DNA of 64,000 nucleotides from Paenibacillus tritici (GTDB lineage: Bacteria; Bacillota; Bacilli; Paenibacillales; Paenibacillaceae), in contig NZ_JABMKX010000004.1 in the NCBI RefSeq assembly GCF_013204885.1, positions 248,001 through 312,000 of the forward strand, written 5' to 3'. Below are positions 27,625-35,110 of this stretch, piece after piece. Made by a program: the position numbers and the translations under genes. The notes beneath the pieces were generated by a model. That model ran no database searches, was not told where the DNA came from, and saw only the letters and a program-made list of their open reading frames with translations. Every line of letters starts with the position of its first letter. Position 1 is the stretch's first letter.

Positions 27625-27750
27625 ATGGTCATTAGTCTGATTTTTGTTATTTGCAGCGCCGCTTGGGGGGCTGGGATATGGTATTTAATAATCAGGATAT
27701 TATTATCTCAACTTTCGCAGCCTGAAATCGGCAAGTACGCCTTGATGTAA
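27625..27750 (+). pseudogene. 5' end of a gene cut by the insertion sequence
   Basis: An ATG at 27625 has a good ribosome binding site (GAGGAG, 6 nt). It encodes a hydrophobic N-terminus (MVISLIFVICSAAWGAGI) that runs into the left end of the insertion sequence at 27707 and stops inside it at 27750, giving 41 residues. It looks like the start of a membrane protein gene interrupted by the element. No continuation is recognisable on the far side of the element. The preceding 27487-27624 holds no other gene I can support. Confidence 0.4.
27707..27720. repeat. Left terminal inverted repeat of the IS
   Basis: CTCAACTTTCGCAG, exact reverse complement of the right end. It contains the transposase stop codon (27708-27710). 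Confidence 0.85.
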
Positions 27751-29044
27751 TTGGGCAGAGCGGCGATCCAGTGCTGGAGTTGACTTTTAATCATAGCGGA
27801 TAGCTTTTTGCCGACTTGATTGGCGATCTCGTTCATCAATTCCACCAGTTGTTGTAAAGCTACTGCCCAATCCAAGGTACCCACTTCATCGCAAAGCAAA
27901 TAAAACAGTCCACCGAGCGTCCGTTGATCGGTACTTTGCCGATGCTGCCAAGCCAGCAGTATATAACGAGAAAAGACAATGGTGGTATGGCTAATGAGCA
28001 GATCGTACGAACGACCTTGGAACTCTTTTTGCAGGCGTAGCAAGGATTTAGTGCATTTAAAAAAGACTTCGATGTCCCAGCGTAAAGCGTAGATTTGAAT
28101 GATTTCCGGTGCCGTCAGTGTGAGATCCGTCGATAGAATCGCGAGCCACTCGTTTTTCTTGGAGCGATGGCGAACAAAGACCACGACGACCGGAATACCA
28201 GGAACCAGTTCCGTATGAATCTGACGCAAAATATTCCGCTGCTTCCCTTGCACTTGTGTAGCGGATCGGTAAAGACCTTTGAGATCGACCGGCTTGCCAT
28301 GAACGAGATATCGCTTGTTGTCGTTTTTCACCATGCCAATGACATGAAGACCTCGTTCCACCACTCGCCCGATTAAGGGCGCATGAGTGAACCAGCTGTC
28401 CATGAGTACGTAAGTCGCAGAAACACCCGAGGCGATGGCCCGATCCAGCAGTTCAGAAACCAGATGTGGGGCCGAAAGAAGAGCTTCTTTTCGGCGTTTG
28501 TACCCAGAGGATCGCTTATCGATTTCCGGATGAATACCGGTCAGTAAGGCGAAGTCCAAAGGGAGAAACGTATGGCCGTCCGACCAGCCTAAAGTCAGCA
28601 TACGAAATCCCTTATAATAAGCACCGGTGGCGTGATCCTTGAACCTAGCCAGAAGTTCTACGGCTTTGCTGCGATTTCGTTCAAACATGGAATCGTCGAC
28701 GATGAACACGGAAGTTCGCGTGACGGAGGTCAAGGTTTCGACTCGCTGAACGGTGTCGCTGCTGAGTGAAGTCAAGAAACGCCGCCAAGCAAATTGGCTG
28801 TGATTCAGAAACCGGTAGACGGCATCTTTGCCAGGAACGCTTCGCCTTTGGAACTTTCGAGCAGACGAAACCAGTTCTTCTGATGAAAAAGCAAGACAAA
28901 AACGAGCATAAAGAGATGGGAACAGGTATAACCAAACGTCTTTTTGAATCCTGCTTTTCTCAAGTGCTTCAAGACACCGAGTTCCTGAAAAGCAGGTCTC
29001 ATTTCAGGTGGGAGTTGATCTAGGGACGACTTTTGTTTTATCAT
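27708..29044 (-). pseudogene. DDE transposase, IS4 type, frameshifted
   Basis: The N-terminal part (from ATG 29044, MIKQKSSLDQLPPEMRP) is read in one frame and stops at 28805. The catalytic part continues in another frame from about 28830 down to 27708. Reading back one base at the GCGTTCC stretch near 28836 joins GEAF to PGKDAVYRFL, restoring a single protein of about 445 residues. The DDE residues are visible in IVDDSMFERNRSK, VLMDSWFTHAP and the signature YALRWDIEVFFKCTKS. A single-base deletion is the simplest explanation. There is no classical slippery heptamer, so programmed frameshifting is less likely. Confidence 0.82.
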
Positions 29045-29185
29045 GGAAGGGACACCTCTTCTGTGGTTTAGTGGATCTCGACAATCTCACTTTACCAAAT
29101 GAAGCGGTGTTTTTCTATGTTGGCAAGATCGTTACTTAAACCAGCTTCACCTTAACACCGGCTTGGGGTCAACTCAATTTTGACT

Positions 29186-29199
29186 CTGCGAAAGTTGAG
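29186..29199. repeat. Right terminal inverted repeat of the IS
   Basis: CTGCGAAAGTTGAG, exact reverse complement of the left end at 27707-27720. Confidence 0.85.
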
Positions 29200-29277
29200 T
29201 TAATTATTAAACGTTGTCACGTTTTTTCTTTGCTATTAGTTATATATATTAGTAAGGGAAAGGAGGAGAGGGTTATC

Positions 29278-29838
29278 ATTGATAATGAAATAGAGGACAT
29301 TCTTAAAGGAGATTATAGTGCTTTTGATTCTATTGTTAAGAAGTATCAAAATAAAATTTTTAAGTATTGTTTTTTCTTATTAAGTAATGAACAAGAAGCA
29401 GAAGATGCCACCCAAGAGACCTTTATAAAAGCCTTTTTTCAAATCCATTCTTATCGTTATAATAAATCTTTTATAGGATGGTTATACATGATTGCTTTAA
29501 ATCATTGTCGAACGTTATTGAAAAGGAGAAGCAAATGGAGAGATGGAATGCTTAAATTAACTAGGTGGTCTGAGGAGTTTGAACCTAGTGCAGAAGATGC
29601 ATATCTATCTCATAATAGTTGTTTACTGGCGGAATATAAAATACTATCCGAGACAGAGAAGTCAATACTGATTCTGCATACTGTTGAAAATTATACTTTT
29701 GTTGAAATTTCAAATATCCTAGAAATTCGTACACCAACTGTTCGCAAAAAATTTGAACGGATAAAAATTAAGTTAATAGAAAAAAATGAAGATAAAAAAG
29801 ACCGGAGGTATTTAAATGAACAAAAAATCGAAATTTGA
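29278..29838 (+). CDS. ECF-type RNA polymerase sigma factor
   Basis: A sigma factor of about 187 residues. Region 2 is seen in EAEDATQETFIKAFF and SFIGWLYMIALNHCRTLLKRR, region 4 in LSETEKSILILHT...FVEISNILEIRTPTVRKKFERIK. There is no ATG at the expected start. The frame opens at TTG 29230 without a binding site, while GGAGGAGAGG (29262-29271) precedes an in-frame ATT at 29278, followed by IDNEIEDILKGD, the usual start region for the family. ATT initiation is therefore my choice. The next gene overlaps by 23 bp and encodes the probable anti-sigma factor. Confidence 0.82.
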   Translation: MDNEIEDILKGDYSAFDSIVKKYQNKIFKYCFFLLSNEQEAEDATQETFIKAFFQIHSYRYNKSFIGWLYMIALNHCRTLLKRRSKWRDGMLKLTRWSEEFEPSAEDAYLSHNSCLLAEYKILSETEKSILILHTVENYTFVEISNILEIRTPTVRKKFERIKIKLIEKNEDKKDRRYLNEQKIEI

Positions 29839-30595
29839 AGATTTAACAGTAAAGTTAAATGCGGTTTATGAAGTTGATATTTCAGAAAAAGTAATGACTA
29901 AAATTGAAGAAATTAGAGTGAGGGGCAATATAAAAAGAAAACAAAATCCGCGGTCAATATTATTATTGTCATCAATTATAGTTTTACTAGTTAGTATTTC
30001 GGCCGGAGCAACCTATGCCTTTTCAAATAAATGGAATGGGATTACGATATCTTTAATAGAACAAAATAATGAGTATAGTAATCAAATGAATTCAATGGAT
30101 AGAATGAGTCAGTGGTTAGAGAATCCTAAAAATATTGAGAAGGAATATAATCTAGTGGTTGATAAGGAGGCTCTAGGTTTTGAGTTTGTAACAAATAAAA
30201 AAACAAACATTTCTTTGATTAATCGTGTTGCAGGTCATATAAACCTGAATATTTCTGAGAGTGAAGAAAAAGGAGATATAAAGTTTACACCAGCGATTGT
30301 CGATTTTTACAATCATCAACAGCAATGGGTAATGGTAATTCAGAGTAACAATTCAGATGCAACTAAGGCAGTTCGTGGTGAGTCAGAGTTATCAAATGAA
30401 TTTGTAGGTAATTGGAGAGAAATCAAAAAAACGGATAATATTTTAGCTTTGTATTCTGAAGATGATAACGAGAAAAATATTAATTTGAGCATTATGAATT
30501 CCGATAAAACTGTTACTGATATTCAAATAATCGGAAATATCAATAAAGAAGAAATGATTGAATTTATGGAGGGATATCTAGCTGAAGTGAATTGA
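29816..30595 (+). CDS. Probable anti-sigma factor, single membrane helix
   Basis: A 259-residue protein with a cytoplasmic N-terminal part (about 1-45), one membrane helix (about 46-68, SILLLSSIIVLLVSISAGATYAF) and an extracytoplasmic domain of about 190 residues. This architecture, and its 23-bp overlap with the sigma gene, indicate an anti-sigma factor that holds the sigma factor at the membrane. The ATG at 29816 follows GGAGG. I do not recognise the outer domain with certainty, nor the signal. Confidence 0.75.
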   Translation: MNKKSKFEDLTVKLNAVYEVDISEKVMTKIEEIRVRGNIKRKQNPRSILLLSSIIVLLVSISAGATYAFSNKWNGITISLIEQNNEYSNQMNSMDRMSQWLENPKNIEKEYNLVVDKEALGFEFVTNKKTNISLINRVAGHINLNISESEEKGDIKFTPAIVDFYNHQQQWVMVIQSNNSDATKAVRGESELSNEFVGNWREIKKTDNILALYSEDDNEKNINLSIMNSDKTVTDIQIIGNINKEEMIEFMEGYLAEVN

Positions 30596-30681
30596 GAATA
30601 AAAGAAATTTAGAATGGTTTAATGAATTGCAAGCTTTATGAAGCAATATATTTAAATAAACAAATTAACTCCTCCCATATT

Positions 30682-30726
30682 CAAAAGAGACACTCTTCTC
30701 ATTCTCTGAGATGAGTGTCTCTTTTG
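30682..30726 (+). terminator. Terminator after the sigma/anti-sigma pair
   Basis: CAAAAGAGACACTC (30682-30695) pairs perfectly with GAGTGTCTCTTTTG (30713-30726). The loop contains further pairing (CTCA/TGAG). The 3' arm itself supplies the T run. Confidence 0.8.
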
Positions 30727-30874
30727 GTGGCATGAAAGATCTAATCTTGATATTCCTGGAAAAGTAAATTTTTTTTAAGCAGTTGATAGGCAATATTTCC
30801 AGTACGGCTCTGAGAGACTCATTTTAAGCTTAATAGTAAAACTTCTTTTGATTTACCTGAGTAAACTGTTAGGA

Positions 30875-31927
30875 CTATCCTATTGCGAGTTCCCTTTCGA
30901 TTTCCTCTAGTAAAATTTGTACGCCTGCAAAATCCTGAATTGGACGCTTATTAAGTATAGTGCCATCACCGGATATTATATAACAGAATGGAAAAGTTCT
31001 TGTTTGAAATTTCTCCATTTGGTCCATTTCAATATGATGAATAGGGATATCAAGATGATAGAGTTGTTTTTTCTCCATCATCTTTTCATAAGGACCAACC
31101 ATTACGAGTCCAATTTGATAAAGTGCATTTTCTTCACGAATCAATTTTATGTTCTGGTACAGTGTTTCACAACTTTCACAACCGTGAATACTAAATAACA
31201 AGATAGTACTTTTGTAATTACTTTGTATGATATGCAGTAGGCCATCAGAAATTGTAATAAGAACTTTATATGGAAATAAAGTACCTATATCCAAAGTTGA
31301 AGATTCAGAAAGTGATAATGTGTTTTCCCTAAAACTGAAATTATCTGCCAGAATTTCGTTCTTCATTTCCTCTATCATAATTTGTATGTTTGAAGAATCT
31401 TGGATTGGACGTTTATTTAGTATAATACCTTCTCCAGAGAGGATATAACAAAATGGAAATGTTCTAGTTCCGAATTTTTCCATTTGGTGCATTTCAATAT
31501 GATGAATAGGAACAACAAGTTGATAGTAATGTTGTTTCTCCATCATTTTCTCATAAGGACCAACCATAATGAGTCCAATCTGATAGTCAACATAGGAATC
31601 GATAATCGAATTAATATTCTGATAAAGTATTTCACAGCTCTCACAACCATGAACACTAATGAATAAGATTGTACCTTTAAAATCACTTTGTTTGATGTGT
31701 AAGAGATTACCGCCAATTGTGACAAGAGATTTCTCGGGAAATATGGACCCAATATCCATATTAAAATTCTCGGAATTTGAGACTTCATATTTTTCAATAG
31801 GTTGTGCAGCTTGAATACTTGAGGGTATTTCTTGAATTGAGCTTTTTTTAATTATTTTTATTAACAAATAAACTATAACAATATTCAAGGTCCATTGAAA
31901 AAAAATTGATAATTGAATTAAAAACAT
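30875..31927 (-). CDS. Membrane-anchored protein with two thioredoxin-like domains
   Basis: A 350-residue protein. The ATG at 31927 follows AAGGAG at 10 nt. One membrane helix (about 5-25) anchors two tandem thioredoxin-like domains, each with a CESC motif (Cys95/Cys98 and Cys250/Cys253) and a later TRTFPFCYI segment supplying the cis-proline. The two halves are so alike in protein and DNA that a recent internal duplication is clear. The fold and CxxC resemble TlpA/MauD-type oxidoreductases that form or reduce disulfides outside the membrane. It is divergent from the cysteine-rich peptide operon, making that peptide a likely client. Confidence 0.78.
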   Translation of the reverse strand: MFLIQLSIFFQWTLNIVIVYLLIKIIKKSSIQEIPSSIQAAQPIEKYEVSNSENFNMDIGSIFPEKSLVTIGGNLLHIKQSDFKGTILFISVHGCESCEILYQNINSIIDSYVDYQIGLIMVGPYEKMMEKQHYYQLVVPIHHIEMHQMEKFGTRTFPFCYILSGEGIILNKRPIQDSSNIQIMIEEMKNEILADNFSFRENTLSLSESSTLDIGTLFPYKVLITISDGLLHIIQSNYKSTILLFSIHGCESCETLYQNIKLIREENALYQIGLVMVGPYEKMMEKKQLYHLDIPIHHIEMDQMEKFQTRTFPFCYIISGDGTILNKRPIQDFAGVQILLEEIERELAIG

Positions 31928-32505
31928 TACATAACAGCTCCTTTAAATAAATTTTTATAATTCTAGTGAGATTTTTGGCTTTATAAATAAGAAACACTTG
32001 CTAAAACTGCTTTATCACATTTACAATGATTTTTTAAAAAATTTAATAGTAAGACGCATTTCAAACCACTCTTCAATCAATGAGGCTTTACCTCAAACAA
32101 CCCCAATTCATCATGAAGTTATCATTACTATGCTACGCTTTTATCTCCGTTTTCTTTGGGTGTATATCCGTTTAGTCGTGCTTAACTAAATGAGTTGTCT
32201 AAAATTCCCCAGGTAAAAATATTTCACCTATCCTCTAAAACGCAGTCACTTGCTTTATGATTACTTCTGTTTTGGACCAACGCATATCTAACCCTAGAGA
32301 GCGAATGTATTTCCTTTCAACACTTTAACCATACGTGTTTTTCTCCAAGTTGAGTCCTACAGCTAACCTCACAAATAAATAGCTGTTGAAAATATCACGA
32401 AAGTCTAAAATATATAAATTTATAAAAAAACAAAAAAATAGTGATAAACAATCTACAAAAATTGTTATTTATAGTAGACCCCGTAAAAAATAGGAGGAAA
32501 AAATA
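31928..32505. other. Long AT-rich intergenic region upstream of the peptide gene
   Basis: 578 bp between the divergent thioredoxin-like gene and the peptide gene. I see no gene with a binding site. A minus-strand stretch near 32240-32340 translates with stops and may be a decayed gene. The last 120 bp are extremely AT-rich and contain a short inverted repeat (AACAAT near 32447, ATTGTT near 32461). This is where the promoter for the peptide should lie. Confidence 0.5.
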
Positions 32506-32724
32506 ATGGAAGTTAGCCCTCAGGCACTAAGTAAAAAGACTTGTACTTATTACTCAAATTGTACAACTGATTCTACAGATTCTAACTACAAATATTGTGA
32601 TTACAGACAATACACTTGTTGTGGATGTTCCAGTCCTATAGATGGAGGGACATTGTTGACTTCGGGTTATAGTAGGTTTCCTAGAGGGATAGCTGATATT
32701 AGTTGCTATACTGGTACTTGTTAG
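32506..32724 (+). CDS. Cysteine-rich 72-residue peptide, likely exported
   Basis: A 72-residue peptide with 8 cysteines (13, 19, 31, 38, 39, 41, 67, 72), rich in Tyr, Ser and Thr. The ATG at 32506 follows AGGAGG at 8 nt. There is no hydrophobic signal peptide and no GG leader. It is directly upstream of an ABC exporter, a thioredoxin-like protein and a cysteine desulfurase, so it is probably a substrate that is oxidised or otherwise modified and exported. The spacing (CTYYSNC, then CCGCS, a Gly-rich stretch and SCY) reminds me of the light chain of methylamine dehydrogenase, but the tryptophans that form its cofactor are missing. That similarity is from memory and unproven. Confidence 0.72.
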   Translation: MEVSPQALSKKTCTYYSNCTTDSTDSNYKYCDYRQYTCCGCSSPIDGGTLLTSGYSRFPRGIADISCYTGTC

Positions 32725-32766
32725 TAAAATAATCTAAATCTAAATTCAGATACGGGGTCAAAGACT

Positions 32767-32793
32767 CAAGGAGAATATAAATTATTCTCCTTG
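32767..32793 (+). terminator. Hairpin between the peptide and exporter genes
   Basis: CAAGGAGAATA (32767-32777) pairs perfectly with TATTCTCCTTG (32783-32793) around a 5-base loop, then ACTTTACTATT. It lies 43 bp after the peptide stop. It probably acts as a leaky terminator or 3' stabiliser so that the peptide is made in excess of the exporter, as in many bacteriocin operons. Confidence 0.6.
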
Positions 32794-32856
32794 ACTTTAC
32801 TATTCTATAAGTTGGTGATTTTTATATCAGAAAAAAAAACTGTTTTAATAATAAAG

Positions 32857-34623
32857 ATGTTTACTAAATATATGATTTTTTTTTGGAAAGATATTAAAAG
32901 AGAACTGTTTTTTTTAATAGTTGTAAGGTTACTTAACTCAATTTCACCGGTTATTCAGTTGATTATCACCAAAAATTTAATAGATTCATTAAGTATATAT
33001 TTTCAAACTGGAGGTAAAGAAAGATTACATGAAAGCTTTTTATATCTATTTATTCAATCTTCAATTTTGATTTCTAATAATTTAATTTCTATGTTTGAGA
33101 GAATAAATAACTCAAAGATGCAGATAAAAATAAATTACAACGTAGAAGAAAAAATAATAAAAAAATCATCGAATATTCCATTATATAACTACGATAGGGG
33201 GAATTTCTATGATCAATTATTAAGAGCCTCATCTGGTCAAAGCCAGCGGGTTGTTGAAATATTAAACGGTCCAATGCTATTCGTACAATATTTAATTACT
33301 CTTATGACTTTAGTTGGAATACTTCTGAAATTTCATTATTTCACTTTGATAACATGCCTAATCCTTTCAATTCCTCCATTAATGCTTAATTTATATCTTA
33401 GTAAGGCCCGTTACAAATTAGTTAAAGAACTTACACCATTATCAAGAAAAGTTAATTATTTATTAAATATATTAAAAAGCAAAGAATATGCTAAAGAAAT
33501 TAGAATTTTTCAATTACAAGATTATTTTATTGAACGATGGAGAAAGAATTTTCAAATTTCATCTAAAATTCAGTTAACTTTTGATTACAAAAGTAGCTTA
33601 ACTCAAAACTTATTGAATTGTATATGTGTAGTTGTTATTGCGTTGAATTTAGCTTTATTTGTATTTATTGGTCCTGAGCAAAAATTAAGTATAGGAGAGT
33701 ATTTAACAATTTCTCAAGCATTTATAACTGTCCAAGGAATTTTATTATCTATTGCGTTATCCATATCGGGATCATATGAAAACTTTATTCAATTAAGCGA
33801 TTTAATAGAATTTTTAGAAATTCCAGAAGATAAGGATACTAATGAAGAATCTGTCGACACTATCCCAATTGTTAGAAAGTTAAGCGTTAATAATTTAAGT
33901 TATTCTTATGAAGGAAATAGTCAATTCACATTAAAAAATATTTCGTTCTGTTTAGAGCGTGGGCAGAGAGTAGCTATTGTTGGGAAGAATGGTGCTGGGA
34001 AAAGTACACTCGTTAAATGTCTGCTTGGCCTCTACAAAAATTATAGTGGTACCATTTTATATGGAGCGACAGATTTGAAAACTATATCCCAAAAAGCTTT
34101 ACATAAACATGTTAGCGCAATTTTTCAAGATTTTTCGAAATATAACTTTTCTATAATTGAAAATATTGCTGTTGGAGAAATTTCGAAAATTGAAGATTTG
34201 CAACAAATAAAAAGTGCAGCAAAAAAGAGCGGAGCTTCTGACTTTATTGAAAAGTTACCTATGGGTTATAGCACCGGTTTAGGCAGTATGTTTGATAAAG
34301 GGGTGGAGTTGTCAGGAGGACAGTGGCAAAAAGTAGCTTTAAGTAGGGCTTATTTTAGTGAAGCAGAGATCATTGTTTTAGATGAACCAGCAGCTTCATT
34401 AGATCCTTATGCTGAAGCTGATCTCTATCAGAATTTCTCTGACCTGTCTGAAGACAGAATTACGATTATGATTTCTCATAGATTAAATAGCTGTGTTAAT
34501 GCAGATGTAATACTTGTTATGGATAATGGCATGATAATTGAGCAAGGTTCTCACGATGAACTTATTAGATTAAAAGGTATATATACGGAAATGTATAGTT
34601 TACAATCAAAGAATTTTAATTGA
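32857..34623 (+). CDS. ABC exporter, fused membrane and ATPase domains
   Basis: About 588 residues. The start is uncertain: ATG 32857 lacks a clear binding site, and TTG 32791 is also in frame but sits in the hairpin. The N-terminal membrane domain (about 1-320) has five or six helices. The ATPase domain (about 345-588) has Walker A GKNGAGKST, signature LSGGQWQK, Walker B IIVLDEP and switch SHR. There is no C39 peptidase domain, so it does not cleave a GG leader. Its place right after the peptide gene makes that peptide the likely cargo. DNA is strongly AT-rich like its neighbours. Confidence 0.88.
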   Translation: MFTKYMIFFWKDIKRELFFLIVVRLLNSISPVIQLIITKNLIDSLSIYFQTGGKERLHESFLYLFIQSSILISNNLISMFERINNSKMQIKINYNVEEKIIKKSSNIPLYNYDRGNFYDQLLRASSGQSQRVVEILNGPMLFVQYLITLMTLVGILLKFHYFTLITCLILSIPPLMLNLYLSKARYKLVKELTPLSRKVNYLLNILKSKEYAKEIRIFQLQDYFIERWRKNFQISSKIQLTFDYKSSLTQNLLNCICVVVIALNLALFVFIGPEQKLSIGEYLTISQAFITVQGILLSIALSISGSYENFIQLSDLIEFLEIPEDKDTNEESVDTIPIVRKLSVNNLSYSYEGNSQFTLKNISFCLERGQRVAIVGKNGAGKSTLVKCLLGLYKNYSGTILYGATDLKTISQKALHKHVSAIFQDFSKYNFSIIENIAVGEISKIEDLQQIKSAAKKSGASDFIEKLPMGYSTGLGSMFDKGVELSGGQWQKVALSRAYFSEAEIIVLDEPAASLDPYAEADLYQNFSDLSEDRITIMISHRLNSCVNADVILVMDNGMIIEQGSHDELIRLKGIYTEMYSLQSKNFN

Positions 34624-34643
34624 TTTTTTGTAGGGGGAAATTT

Positions 34644-35063
34644 ATGAATACAGAAAATGAATTAGCATTCAAGGAGCATCTTTTGTATAAAAATTATAAG
34701 AATCACCAAGGTGTTTCAATGAATTTACATGAAACTAAAGGTGGAAAAGTACTGTTCTTTCTCTCTGTTTTCTGCATTCGATGCTTAGAGCTTATACCAG
34801 AAATAATTAAAATGAGTGATGATGTTCCGAACACTACTATTTTTATTTTTTCTAATGGTACAGAGAAAGATCACCAGGAAATGGAGTCGATTTTCCCTTT
34901 AGGAGTTAACATTATCGGTCTTAACGATGAGGAGATGGAAGAGGAGTACTCCGTTTCATTGCATCCCTACTATTTTTTAGTAGATAAAAACAATATTGTT
35001 TATAGCAAAGGAAATATAAAATCTATTGATCATATAAAAGAACGTATAAATATCGAAAGATAA
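34644..35063 (+). CDS. Thioredoxin-like protein with CIRC motif
   Basis: A 139-residue protein. The ATG at 34644 follows AGGGGG. It shows the thioredoxin-like pattern KVLFFLSVFCIRCLELIPEI with Cys44 and Cys47, and the later cis-proline region LHPYYFLVDKNN. There is no signal peptide or membrane helix, so unlike the divergent double-domain protein it should act in the cytoplasm, or at the membrane with the exporter. It may keep the peptide cysteines reduced or accept sulfur. It starts 20 bp after the exporter stop. Confidence 0.72.
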   Translation: MNTENELAFKEHLLYKNYKNHQGVSMNLHETKGGKVLFFLSVFCIRCLELIPEIIKMSDDVPNTTIFIFSNGTEKDHQEMESIFPLGVNIIGLNDEEMEEEYSVSLHPYYFLVDKNNIVYSKGNIKSIDHIKERINIER

Positions 35064-35110
35064 AACTACTTATTTATGTGGTTAACTAAAATTGAAATGA
35101 GGAATATTTG

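Larger units (their letters stand above)
27707..29199 (-). mobile_element. IS4-family-type insertion sequence
   Basis: A 1493-bp element with exact 14-bp terminal inverted repeats (CTCAACTTTCGCAG) at 27707-27720 and 29186-29199. It carries one transposase gene read on the minus strand, whose stop codon lies within the left inverted repeat. The flanks (ATATTATTAT to the left, TTAATTATTA to the right) do not form a direct repeat, so the target duplication has been lost or a rearrangement followed insertion. It sits at the edge of the AT-rich island. Confidence 0.85.

Noticed and set aside
28681..28935. An 84-residue minus-strand frame inside the insertion sequence
   Set aside because: It is a third frame of the transposase region with no binding site or conserved pattern.
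27707..29199. Target site duplication around the insertion sequence
   Set aside because: The flanking ten bases on the two sides do not match in direct orientation.
31998..32189. A 63-residue plus-strand frame upstream of the peptide
   Set aside because: No ribosome binding site and no protein-like composition; probably chance in AT-rich DNA.
32506..32724. A classical class II bacteriocin with GG leader
   Set aside because: There is no GG or GA cleavage motif, and the ABC exporter lacks the C39 peptidase domain.
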